Below, piece by piece: positions 46,158 through 56,840 of a stretch of DNA of 64,000 nucleotides; positions within the stretch are counted from its first letter, which is position 1, and every line of letters begins with the position of its first letter. The stretch spans positions 23,852,756 through 23,916,755 of the forward strand of contig CP141147.1 of the NCBI GenBank assembly GCA_035235625.1, given 5' to 3'. Source of the stretch: Saururus chinensis (taxonomy: Eukaryota; Streptophyta; Magnoliopsida; Piperales; Saururaceae). The notes below the pieces were generated by a model. It did not search any database, was not told the origin of the DNA, and saw only the letters and a list, made by a program, of their open reading frames with translations. The translations under genes were made by a program, and so were the position numbers.

Positions 46158-47907
46158 TTGCAAACAAAAGATAGTAAATGTGTCAATCTTTTACATTATG
46201 TCAAAAAGGAGGAAAATATTAGTTCATTTGTGCAGCAAATAGTGGAATCTTTTAAAATTTTCTATGAGGATGTCAATTTGAAATACATATGCATTGACTT
46301 AGATGAAGAGGTTATTGTGGCTAATGATATTGGGTTAATGGAGTTGTTTCATGTGTTTAGTAGCATTGGAGAATGCTACAAGCTATTAGTGACAGAGGAA
46401 CCATGGCAGAGGACATTGCCAAAATAAGCTAGTGTGTATGACAAAGCCATAGAGATGAAGGATAGGTCCAAAGGTGAAAGCAGTTAAGCGATAGTACTGT
46501 GATCGAGTATTTGGGAGAACATTTTCATAGGAGTTGAGTAGTTGTTTAAGCATCAGTACGAAGCAAGGAATGCCTTAAAACAATATTCTATTGCTCACAA
46601 CTTTAAGTATAAATTGGAGTGGAATAGAAAATGAATAGTGACAGCAGTTTGTAGGGAGAATATGGAGAAAGTATCATCCTCATGCATCATTGGGCCTCTT
46701 GTCTAAGTTGGTTGTGTATATTTTGCGAGATACACCTACATACTTGCTAACTGATATAGTGAAGGATATATCATGAGAGTACACTCTAACTATCACATAT
46801 CAAAAGGCATGGTGTGAAGGAGGTAGCAGTCACCTGCATACACAATACATGTGGATTCTACAATGATCTCTCATGCTATTGTAACAAACTCATAATGACG
46901 AATCCCATAAGCTTTGTAGACTATGAGGTAAGCCGAGAGAGAAGATTCTTATGTTGCTTTGTTTTATTAAATGCATATATTCTTAGGTTTAGATATTGTC
47001 AACCCTTACTGTTTTTGGATTTCTCATACCTAAATGGGAAGGCAAAGGGAACTCTCTTAGTAGTAAGTGCAGTTTCTAGTGGCTTACTATGTTGCAGACA
47101 ATACGAATAAAGATAATTAGATGTAGTTCCTTTATTTATTGAAAGTTGTTGTGGGTCATGAGGTGTAGATTACATTATATATGATAGACATAAGGGATTT
47201 ATCAAAGGTATCATCTCAATATTCCCTAATGGATTTTTTGGATATTGCGTGCAACACTTAAAGCACAAGGATAGGAGATTGGAAAAGAAGATGGTGGGGA
47301 GTAAATCGTAGGTGACCAAGATGATCCACACTGTTCAAATGTAGCATATGTGCATAAGTATGAGAAAACATTGTTTGAGCCCCTGTAAGTATGAGAGGAT
47401 ACATATGATTGGATTCTATTAAACGAGCATGACCACTGGTGTAATGCACTCTTTCAACATGAAAGGTAGGAGCACTTGTTGAATAATATAGCCAAAAGCT
47501 TTAATAATTAGGTAAAGGCTAAACAAAAGTACCCTCTAATTGGCCTTATTGATGGCATTCACATGAGGATAACGACAAAGATGCACGATGCCAAGACATG
47601 TTGTGAGTAATGGGAATCCTATCTTATTCTTGAAATCAATAATAAACTCAATGCTATCATCAACAACTCTTGGGCACATAGTATCCTGATTGCAAATGAA
47701 CATGTGGTATAGGTGGTGGAGGTGGAAGGGCACTATATCATGGGCCTTTCTAACAACACTTGCTCTTGTCACTAGTCATAAATAATGGGTCTACCATGTA
47801 CACATGCCTGCTCTGGTATTTGTGTGATAGGAGGTGCGCCTGCCATTTTTTTGTCGGGGAGATTATTGGACGACAGACTATTATTACAACACCTACCAGG
47901 TAATTGT
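46158..47907 (+). pseudogene. MULE (MuDR-type) transposase remains
   Basis: The first 89 aa (46158-46427) are open. Then, across many stops, come a MuDR-like N-terminal stretch (FKHQYEARNALKQYSIAHNF), and near the end a SWIM zinc finger pattern: TCSC followed by LPCTHAC (CXC...CXH, about 47756-47810) and DYWTTDYYYNTYQVIV. The CACTA element at 47908 truncates it just after that. Several frames on both strands here (47258-47449, 47536-47772, 47750-48043) are shadows. No terminal repeats of the MULE were found. Confidence 0.7.
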
Positions 47908-49447
47908 CACTATAACAAAATGTATTATTAGCGACGCAAAATAAAGCGTCGCTAAAAACTACTAATTGTGACGCATAAACAAGTGTCGCAACAAAATTAA
48001 CTATTGATGACATTTTAGCAAGTATCACTAAAAGATATATCAATTAATTTTTTTAAAACAAAATTCATAACTATTAGAGATGTTTTTTTTTAAATGTCGC
48101 TAATAGTTCTAACAATAGCGATGATTGTTAGAAAGTGTCGCTAATAGTTACGCTATTAGCGACGCTTAACACAAGCGTCACTAATAGTTATAATTTAAAA
48201 TTAGAATTTAAAATTTTAACTATTAGCGATGCTTGTAAACAAGCATTGCAAATAACATTAATAATAGCGACACTTGTTCACACACGTCGCTAATAGCTTT
48301 ATCAATTAATTTTATTTAATAAATAAATTTTAAATTTTTTGAAATATACTTCTTAAATATAATATATTTTATTTAATATTTACTACTTATATATATAATA
48401 AATAAATATTAAATTTCCAATAAAAGGCAGTGCCAATAATAGATTAAACTTTCACTATTTATATATAATATATTTTATTTTTAAATTTTTTTTATTAATT
48501 TTAAAATATAATTTATAATAAAAGAGAGAGTGAAGAGATAGAAGAAAGAGTGCATAGAGTGAGAGCAGAGGAGAGAGAGAAAGAAAGACATGAGAGAGAG
48601 GATGAGGAGAGAGAGTGATGAGAGAGGAGAGGGAAGAAAGAGATAGAGGAGAGAGAAGGGGGAGACAGAGAGGAGAGAGGGTGAGAGAGAGTGAGAAGAG
48701 AGAAAGAAGAGAGGTTGAGAGAGAGTGAGGAGAGAGAGGAGAGAGAGGGAGGAGATAGAGAGAGATATGTGTATTTTTTAATTATATCTTATATTTTAAA
48801 AATAAATAAAATAATTTTAGTAGCGACACTTAGCTTTAAGGATCGCTAATACATTGTATTAGCGACGCTTTACTATAAGCGTCGCTAGTAATTTTATTTT
48901 ATTTCATATATTATTATTTTTAAAATATAACATAAAATTAAAAAAATATAAATTCCCTTACTCTCTTCCCTCTCGTCCTCGGAGTCGGGGCTCACGTTGA
49001 TGCATGTGGGAGAGACAGGAAAGAGAGAGAGGAGATAAGAGAGAGATAGATGAGAGAGAGTGACTGAGAGAGAGAAGGAGACGAGAGAGAAAGAGGAGAG
49101 AGTAGAGAGAGGGAGGAGAGAGATACATGTATGTTTTAATTATATCTTATATTTTAAAAATAAATAAAATAAATTTAGTAGTGATGCTTAGCTTAAAGTG
49201 TCTCTAATACATTGGTATTAGCGACGCGTAGCTTAAAATCTATTAGCGACCCTTTATAGTAAGCATCGCTAGTAATTTTATTTTATTTCATATATTATTT
49301 TTTTAAAATATCATGTAAAATTAAAAAAATTAAAAAAATTAAAAATAATTTCCCCTACTCTCTCCCCTCTCGTCCTCGGAGTCGGGGCTCACGTTGACCC
49401 CCTTGGAAAAGACAATGGAGAGAGAGAGGAGATAGGAGATAGAGAGA
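47908..49447 (+). mobile_element. Outer CACTA element, left part
   Basis: Starts CACTATAACAAAATG, a CACTA-superfamily terminus, inside the MULE. There follow palindromic units of the type TATTAGCGACGC...GCGTCGCTAATA, AT-rich spacers and long GA-rich blocks (48515-48770, 49010-49125). A module of about 400 bp (AT-rich, AGCGACGC pair, then CCCTACTCTCTCCCCTCTCG and GTCGGGGCTCACGTTGA) occurs twice here and a third time at 56550-56840, beyond the inner CACTA. No transposase; no right terminus found. Confidence 0.75.
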
Positions 49448-51479
49448 CACTATAACAAAATATAATATTAACGACGCATAGACAAGCGTCTTTAAAAATA
49501 ACTATTTGTGATGCGTACCAAAGCATTGCAACAAAATGACATATTAACGATGCATAATAATATATGTTGCTAATAGTCATTTTTAGCGACGCTTAACATC
49601 AAGCATCGCTAATACTAACCGTATTAGGGACGCTTCCCAATAAATGACACTAATTAGTTACACTATTAGCGACGCTTTAAGCAAGTGTCGCTAAAAGATA
49701 TTTATTTTTTAACAAAAAATAAAAAAATATTACTATTAGCTAAAAAAGCGTCCCTAATAGTAATAAATTTAAAATAAAAATTAGAACTATTAGCGGTGCT
49801 TATAATTATGCGTCGTTAATAGCATTGATATTAGCGACAATTATTTACAAGTGTCGCTATTAGTTTTTTAAATTTTTTTATTTAATAAATAATTATATAA
49901 TAAATAAATATTAAAAAATAAAATAAACTTATTAAATATAATATATTTTATTTAATATTTAGTATTTGTATATATAATAAATAAATATTAAATTTTTAAT
50001 AAAAGGTAGTGAGAGAGAGCAGAGAGAAAGAGAGAGTGAAAGGGAGAGGGAGAGATAAGGAGAGAGAGAGGAAGACAGAGAGGAGAGAGGAAGACATAGA
50101 GGAGAGAGGAAGAGAGTGAGAGGGGAGAGAGAGGATTAAAATTGATATTATAAATTATTTTTTATAATTTTAAAAAATAAATAAAAAATATGTATTAGCG
50201 ACACATATCCGTATGCGTCGCTACTAACGCTGGGTAGTAGCAACGCATACATGTATGTGTCTCTACTATCATAGTTTATTGGCAACTCTACTATTCTATG
50301 TTAGTAGTGACGCGTATGGTATGCGTTGCTACTAGTAATTGTTTTATTTTAAAAAAAATTAAATAGGAAGAGATAGAGAGAGTGTGAGGAGAGAAGAGGG
50401 AGAGAGGAAAGGAGAGAGAAAGGAAGGAGAGGGGGGACAGAGAGGAAGAGAGAGGGGGGAAGAGAGAGGAAGAGAGAGAAAGAGAGAGAGACGGGAGAGA
50501 GTGAGGGGGAGAGAGAGGAGAGAGAGGTAAATTTTTTATTATAAATTATTTTTAAATTTTAAATAAAAAACCTATTAGCGACACATAAATATGCCTTGCT
50601 ACTACCATGGGCAGTAGCAACGCATACATGCATGCGTCGCTACTATTCTAGTGTAGTAGCGACACATATTCTTATGCATTTGAGGTAGTAGCGACACATA
50701 CTTATATGCGTCGCTAATAGAAAAAATTAATTTAAAAAAAATTAAATTAAAAAAGATAGAGAGAGCATGAGGAGAGAGGAGGAAAGATGAGAGAGAGAAG
50801 GGAAAAGGGAAAAGGGAGAAACTGTGTTGATGGAAAAAATGGATTTTCAGAAAGCACTTCTTTTGCTGAAACCCAAAAACCTGAGTGACAAATTTCAAAT
50901 AAATTCTTAGCAAAACAAGCAAAGTAAATAGTTTACTAAGATGGCTGAAAGAGGGGAGAGAGGAGTTTGGGTAAGGCATACACCAGAGTGACGGAGTCCA
51001 TTTGCATCACTGCTACGGTAGAAGTGTCTGAAAACAAGGAGATGGGAGAGAGAGAAAGAAGGAGAGAGAGGGAAGAAGAGAGCTAGAGAGGAGAGAGAGG
51101 AAGAGAGAGAGAAAGAGGGGAGAAAGGGTAGAGAGAGAAGAGAGACAGGAGGGAGAGGGGGGAGAGAGAGAAGGGAATTATAAATTATTTTTAAAAATAA
51201 AAAAAATTAGCGACACATACTAGTATGCGTTGCTAGTAGTCCTAGGTAGTAGCGACACATATGACTATGCATCACTACTACCTAATACATTAGCAACGTA
51301 TAGATATATGTGTCGCTACTAAGGTATGTAGTAGCGACGCATATAACATATGTCGCTAATACTGATACTAATAGCGATGCCCGGTACGAGTGCTGCTAAT
51401 AATTTGTGTTTTTTTTAAATAAAGGCCATTAGTGACACTTGTATGAGGAGCATCGCTAATAGCTTATGTGGGCGAAATT

Positions 51480-51860
51480 TTGCCTACTTATAAATTCTCC
51501 ACCCCCAAGCCCCCCAACTCACCACCAGCCTTTGGCTCCTACCCCTCTCCCCCTGCCGCCTTCCTACACCCCACCACCTCTGTTGTCCTTCGGCCCCCAC
51601 CCCCCTCCTGGTCCCCTCTCTCCACCCTGCTTCACCCCCTCATTCCCCCCTCCTCTTCAAAGGGGGGGGGGGGGGGGGGGGGGAGGAGGGCAGCGGAGCT
51701 CTGGGAGAGGGGGGATCAGGAGGGGGTGGGGGGGCGGAGGATGGAGGATGGAGCAGACGCTGCTGTCCTCCCGCTCCCCCTGCTCCGTACCCCCCCTCCT
51801 CTGATTTCAAAGGAGGGGGAAGGAGGGTGGCCGGATTCCGGCGCCCCTCTAGCCCCCTCT
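51480..51860. repeat. C-rich/G-rich tract with a 20-plus G run
   Basis: C-rich sequence (51490-51655, many CCCC blocks) runs into more than 20 uninterrupted G (about 51661-51682) and G-rich sequence to 51745, followed by another C- then G-rich alternation (51765-51830). The frames at 51466-51804 and 51468-51914 are low-complexity artefacts. G-quadruplex formation is plausible. The G-run length may be unreliable as assembled. Confidence 0.8.
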
Positions 51861-52039
51861 CTCGTTCCCCAGTCGGCCCACCAAGCTGCCAATAATCTGT
51901 GCATATGGCACTGACTCCATCCGGAATCGACCTTCCACTGTCTGAGGAGCTATATTCTTAAACAACGTAGTACCCTTGTAAATAGGGGTATTAAATGGTT
52001 TTCCAACCAATGACATTGAAGCGTTTGAGAACACTCTTT

Positions 52040-52640
52040 ATGAATGACTCTTGAGATATACTAAGCTTCCTAGCTTTTCTATCTCTGTCAATTTTCATCC
52101 CGATGATGTAGGATGCCTCACCCATGTCTTTCATCTCAAACTGGGTTTTAAGTCATTCCTTTAAATTTACTATCATACTATGGTCATTCCCCATCAAGAG
52201 TATGTCATCTCAATACAGATATAGCATCATATACCTAGTCCCATCCCAGAAGGTATAAACACAATGATCGTGTTCATTCACTATGAACCCATACTCACTA
52301 ATCACCTTGTAAAAAGTAAAGTACCATTGCCTGGGAGATTATTTTAGGCCATACAATAATTTTATGAGCTTGCACACCTTGTGTTCCTCTCCAAGAATCA
52401 GGTAACCCTCAAGTTGTTCCATGTAAATCTCCTCCTCTAAATCTCTATTTAGGAAGGCAGTCTTTATATCCATTTGGTGCAACTCTAAATCAAAGTAAGC
52501 AATGCATGCTAAGAGACATCTAATCGAGTCAAATCTTGACACCGGTGAGTATGTCTCTTTAAAGTCCATCCCATACACCTGGGTGAACCCCTCTGCCACT
52601 AATCTCGCCTGTACTTATTTATAGACCCATTAGCCTTAAG
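52040..52640 (-). pseudogene. Copia-3 reverse transcriptase remains
   Basis: Frame 52339-52599 has FKETYSPVSRFDSIRCLLA, ELHQMDIKTAFLNRDLEEEI (first catalytic Asp) and CKLIKLLYGLK. Further on, near 52203-52215, the catalytic YVDD reads Y-stop-DD. Not functional. Confidence 0.82.
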
Positions 52641-52891
52641 CTTCTTTTTTAAGATCCATTTATACCCAATGGGTTTTCGCCCTTTAGGTGGATCCACTAT
52701 CTCCCAGACCTTATTCTTTAGGATAGAGTCCATCTCTTCCTGAATAGCAACCTGCCATTATTGAGCATCTGGAAGACTTAAAGCTTGCTCAAAGGGAATC
52801 GGGTCATCTAGAATAGGTTCATCTAACATGACGTTGTCTTCCCCTAGCATTGTATAGAAGTCCCTCAACAGTATTAAAGGTCTTCTTTCCC

Positions 52892-53735
52892 TCAATGCCC
52901 TGGGTTCAGGTTTAGTTTGGTTTTGATCTGATCTATTACTTCCTCTGGGGAAGTGCTAGGACTAGCCTCTTTAACCACCTCGAATATATCAACTTTCTTG
53001 TTAGGAATTCTAGGGTTTAATTCTTCTTCTAAGAAATAAGCATCTCTAGACTCAATAACCCCTACTGTCCCATCCATGTGGTAAACCATGAATCGGTACC
53101 CCTCAGAGTGGTCATAGTAACCAATAAAGTTGCACTTTATGGTCTTGGGGTCTAGCTTTGGCCTATGTTGGTTAGGCACCTTTACGTGTACCCTAGACCC
53201 CCACACTCTAAGATGCTCTAAGTTTGGACGTCGACCCGTCCATAACTCATAAGGTGTCTGTTGGACTACCTTTGTTGGTACACGATTAAGGATGTACACG
53301 GCGGTGTCTAAAGCCTCACCCCAGAAGTTGGTTCCTAACTCAGACTGATTTAACATGGACCTTACCATGTCCATAAGCGTCCTATTACGCCTTTCTGCCA
53401 CTCCATTTTGATGTGGAGTGTATGGTAGGGTGTACTGATGAGCTATTCCCTGATCAGTACAGAAATCTTTAAACAGGTCAGAGGTGTACTCGCCACCCCT
53501 GTTAGTCCTCAAGATTTTTACTTTCCTGTCTAACTGAGTCTCTACCTCAGCTTTAAATTCTTTGAATTTATCTAAGGCATTAGACTTCTTGCTTATTAAA
53601 TATGTACCCATATCTTAAATAGTCATCAATGAACGTAATAAAATATGGCATACCTCTATGGGTCTAAACATTCAGGGGCCCACAAATGTTAGAATGTACC
53701 ACCCCTAAGAGTTCATTTGCCCTTTGTCCCTTCTG
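52892..53735 (-). pseudogene. Copia-3 integrase core with two Asp-to-Asn changes
   Basis: Comprises the end of the frame 53664-54737 (HSNICGP) and the frame 52892-53611. The three catalytic acids should be D, D, E. The first block reads HSN, the second RTNRGGEYT, the third GVAERRNRT. Two Asp have become Asn, each a G-to-A change on the sense strand. A frameshift near 53640 separates the frames. The downstream part (SRVHVKVPNQHRPKLDPKT, GYYDHSEGYRFMV) is the usual integrase C-terminal region. Confidence 0.85.
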
Positions 53736-54737
53736 GAAGGATTGCCTGCTCATCTTACTCAATAAACAATCCTCACACACATGTAGGTCTTTGGATATTT
53801 TGGGTAACAACCTAGCGCTCGACATCCTATGTAGCTTATCTACATTTACATGGCACAAGGGCATATGCCAAAACAAGGTATCATCCACAGATAAAACAAT
53901 ATACTCAGAAGCGCTTATTTCATTAGAATCGATAGAGTTTATTTCATCTAAGAAGTACAATCCATTAACTAAAGAAGTAGTAAATAAAAGGGTCCCACCC
54001 TTGCCCACAATAGCCTTACTCCCCTTGAACCTAACCTCAAACCCCTTCTTGGTCAGAACAGGGATTAAAATTAGGTTCCTCTTGATGGAGGGAGCAAAGA
54101 GCACATATGTCAGAACTACGTTAGACCCACTCTTCAAAGGAATCCTGTAGCTCCCCATAGTCTTCACCTCGCAGTACGTGTTGTTCCCCACAAAGACTTT
54201 GTTCTGGCTAGGAATCAGATTGATCATCTCGCCCCTAGTTCCCCTAGAGTGGGAAACATGCATAGTAGCTCCTGAGTCTAGCCACCAAGTCTTCTCCTTG
54301 ATGTTAGCAAACATCACTTCAGAGACAATACAAATGACATCCTCGCTCTTGCCCTTGTCCTTGCTTGAATGGTTATCCATCTGAGGACAGTTAGCCTTGA
54401 AGTGACCCATTTGGGCACACTTGAAACATGTACCTTTCGATTTGTCATTCTCTTTTCCAGTGCCCTTGTTATGCTCTTGCCCTTGTCTTGTTTGAATGGT
54501 TATCCTTCTAGGGACAGTTAGCCTTGAAGTGACCCATCTAGCCACACTTGAAACATGCACCTTTGGGTTTGTCTTCCCCTTCTTCTTGACAGCTTTCTTA
54601 GAGGGACCAAGCCCTTGTCCACCTTTCTTGCCCCCACCAGAGTTGTGTACAAGGTTGGTAGTAGCAGCACCCCCAGAAGCCTTCACATGGTTTCTCCTTT
54701 CTTGCTCAAGCCTTAGCTTAGCAGTCAGAGCCTCCAT
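53736..54737 (-). pseudogene. Copia-3 gag C-terminus, protease, pre-integrase
   Basis: In one open frame: zinc knuckle CFKCAQMGHFKANC, aspartic protease WWLDSGATMHVS with intact DSGA, and the pre-integrase finger (FWHMPLCHVNVDKLHR, HVCEDCLLSKM). A second zinc knuckle, duplicated about 126 bp upstream (around 54494-54570), is out of frame and is read as HVSSVARWVTSRLTVP instead. Confidence 0.85.
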
Positions 54738-55247
54738 TGTGATCTTCTAGTCACTCATATTCAGATAAATCACTACACTTTCCCAAGATTTAAGAAGGTT
54801 GTTCAACACTATGACACTTAGATTCCCTCAGAGATGAGGTCCCTCAGTGTCTCCAGGACATGCAATGATAGCCATGGCACTCAGGTGCTCATTCACATGA
54901 TCTCCCTCCCTCATCCTGGAGTTTTGATACTTAGAGTATGACATCCTCTTATGAGCGTCAGTCTACTCCCCATACCTCACAGACACTGCGTCCAACATCT
55001 CTCTAGCAGTCTTGTACTTTTCAAATAGTCTTTCTATCTTAGGCTCCATTAAAGTTAGAATGGTGTCCCTCACTTTCTCAAGTGTTTTAAACTGATCAGC
55101 TGATGTACCCTATGGCGGTGGCTCAATGACTTGCTCAAGTACATGAGCAAGATCAAAAAGAGTAAGGATGTTATGAATTATTCTCTTCCACACCAGATAG
55201 TTGTCAGCATTAAGCTTCTTAGTTTTTTCTAATTCAGAAGTTACCAT
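54738..55247 (-). pseudogene. Copia-3 gag N-terminus
   Basis: Starts MVTSELEKTKKLNADNYLVW at 55247 and continues through ERLFEKYKTAREMLDAVSVR and KRMSYSKYQNSRMREGDHVN with stops and a frameshift, a Copia-type (UBN2-like) capsid region. It joins the frame ending at 53664. Confidence 0.78.
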
Positions 55248-55815
55248 TTTAGAAACTATTGTGTATCTACAAGGAAACAGGCAGTGAGCAGGAAATTAGT
55301 ACTATTTATGAAAGGTATTACTTCAAAGATAGGTAATTCCTTAAACAAACTCTAAATCTAAATATAATCCTATAGACAATTGAGTATATTATGCTGAGTG
55401 CCTTATTTAAAATCACTTAATTAGGGTTTGGGTTACTTACTAAAAATAACCCTAACTACCCCTTAACCCCTTAAAGAAAATAACCCTAAATAGGTATCTA
55501 TGTGTTTTATGAATTTAAAATTACCAAAACACCCAACCCAGCACACACATTATCAAATAAACACAATTAGAGGCTGCTGGCTTTTTAAATTTCTGTCCAG
55601 AAAATTTGGTGCAAATTTACCAAAATGCCATAGGGCTGTTTTGGTCTTTTAACCCTTAAGGACACACCAAAATTTTCACACAGCAACTTCACAAAGCTTA
55701 TACAAACCCATGAATAACAAATTTGAACATAACAACATTCAGCACAGAAAAGGTACGTGTGAATTGTCCAAAATGCCCCTAGGGCTGTTTTGGTCAATTT
55801 ACACCCTTAATACCA
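55248..55815 (-). other. Possible Copia-3 leader and 5' LTR remnant
   Basis: AT-rich, no gene. A segment with CATAGGGCTGTTTTGGTC and CCCTTAA recurs 152 bp later (about 55614-55662 and 55766-55813). No LTR boundary or primer-binding site was recognised. CACTA palindromes start at 55830. Confidence 0.4.
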
Positions 55816-56406
55816 ATTAAAACAATTCTTCTTTAGCGACGAACATAAAAGTGTCACTAAAGCATTTTTTATCATTTTTATTTTCTACAATGTAGTAGCG
55901 ACGCTTTTATATTTATAAGTGTCGCTACTACATGAAATTTTTTTAATATATTATATTATTAGCGGCGCTTTGAATAAGTAATTTTTTTTAAAAAAACTTT
56001 ATTATATTAGCGACGCATACATAAACGTCTCTATTAAGGACTTATTAGCGACACTTATAATTGTACGTCACTAACAAGTTATTTTTATTTTATTTTTAAA
56101 TTTCTTTTAGCGACGTATAGCAATGAATTGCTAATAGGTACTCATTAGCGATGCTACAAAATATGCATCACTAATAATTTACTATCAGCGACATTGTTTT
56201 ATGCGTCACTAAAGGAAAATTATTAGCGATGCATAAATATGTATCACTAATTGGACACTATTAGCGACGCTTTTTGTATACGTCGCTAATAGGCAATAGT
56301 GAACACTTTTTTCGACACTTATGGTGACGTGTTTTATGAATTGCTAATAGTCATTAGTGATGCTTATGGGACTATGCATTGCTAATAGTCATTTTTTGTT
56401 GTAGTG

Positions 56407-56840
56407 AGAGAGTGAGAAGAGAGAGAGGGAAGAGTGAGATAGAGTGACTAAGTGTAGAGAGAGGAGAGAGGAGAGAAAGAGAGGGTGAGGGGAGAGAGAA
56501 GAGAGAGGGTGAGGAGAGAGATAGAAGAGAGAGAGAGGGAGGAGAGAGATACATGTATGTTTAATTATATCTTATATTTTAAAAATAAATAAATTAAATT
56601 TAGTAGTGACGCTTAGCTTAAAGGGTCGCTACTACCCATGGTATTAGCGACGTTTAAGCCTAAGCGTCGCTAATATATTGGGTATTAGCAAATAGCAACG
56701 CTTTACTATAAGCGTCGCTAGTAATTTTATTTTATTTCATATATTGTTATTTTTAAAATATAATATATAATTAAAAAATCTATAAAAATTTAAAATAAAT
56801 TTCCCTACTCTCTCCCCTCTCATCCACGAAGTCAAGCTCA
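56407..56840 (+). mobile_element. Outer CACTA, fragment right of the inner element
   Basis: A GA-rich block followed by the AT-rich, AGCGACGC-paired module and CCCTACTCTCTCCCCTCTCA, matching 49000-49400 and 48575-48985. This is the continuation of the outer element after the inner insertion. The homology ends near GTCAAGCTCA (56840); no terminus is visible. Confidence 0.65.

Larger units (their letters stand above)
41183..46655. repeat. Tandem duplication, copy B
   Basis: Direct neighbour of copy A; about 17 bp of other sequence lies between them. It holds the same items in the same order: LINE endonuclease remains, spacer, gene 4, upstream region and MULE start. The only large insertion is the hAT MITE at 42510-42921. 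Homology ends near TTTGTAGGGAG (46655), where copy A meets the junction. Confidence 0.9.
51870..55247 (-). mobile_element. Copia-3: truncated Copia element inside the CACTA
   Basis: On the minus strand gag, protease, integrase and RT follow in Copia order. It stops abruptly at about 51870, just after VPYAQIIGSLVG, which lies between RT and RNase H; RNase H and 3' LTR are missing. No LTR pair is visible. Not closely related to Copia-1 or -2 (different gag and integrase sequences). Confidence 0.85.
49448..56406 (+). mobile_element. Inner CACTA element (6959 bp)
   Basis: Left end CACTATAACAAAAT, right end (reverse complement) CACTACAACAAAAA. Flanks are AGA at 49445-49447 and AGA at 56407-56409, the 3-bp target size of CACTA elements, although in GA-rich DNA this could be chance. 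Both subterminal regions (49455-51460; 55820-56400) are arrays of AGCGACGC palindromes; the left one also alternates with GA-rich blocks. The centre holds a C/G-rich tract and the Copia-3 fragment. No CACTA transposase was found, so it is non-autonomous. Confidence 0.75.

Noticed and set aside
48515-51180. Repeated AGCGACGC palindromes as a CRISPR array
   Set aside because: The repeats are degenerate palindromes with variable spacing in a plant CACTA element with matching termini; no cas genes.
51466-51914. Pro/Gly-rich frames of 112 and 148 aa
   Set aside because: Artefacts of the C-rich and G-rich tracts.
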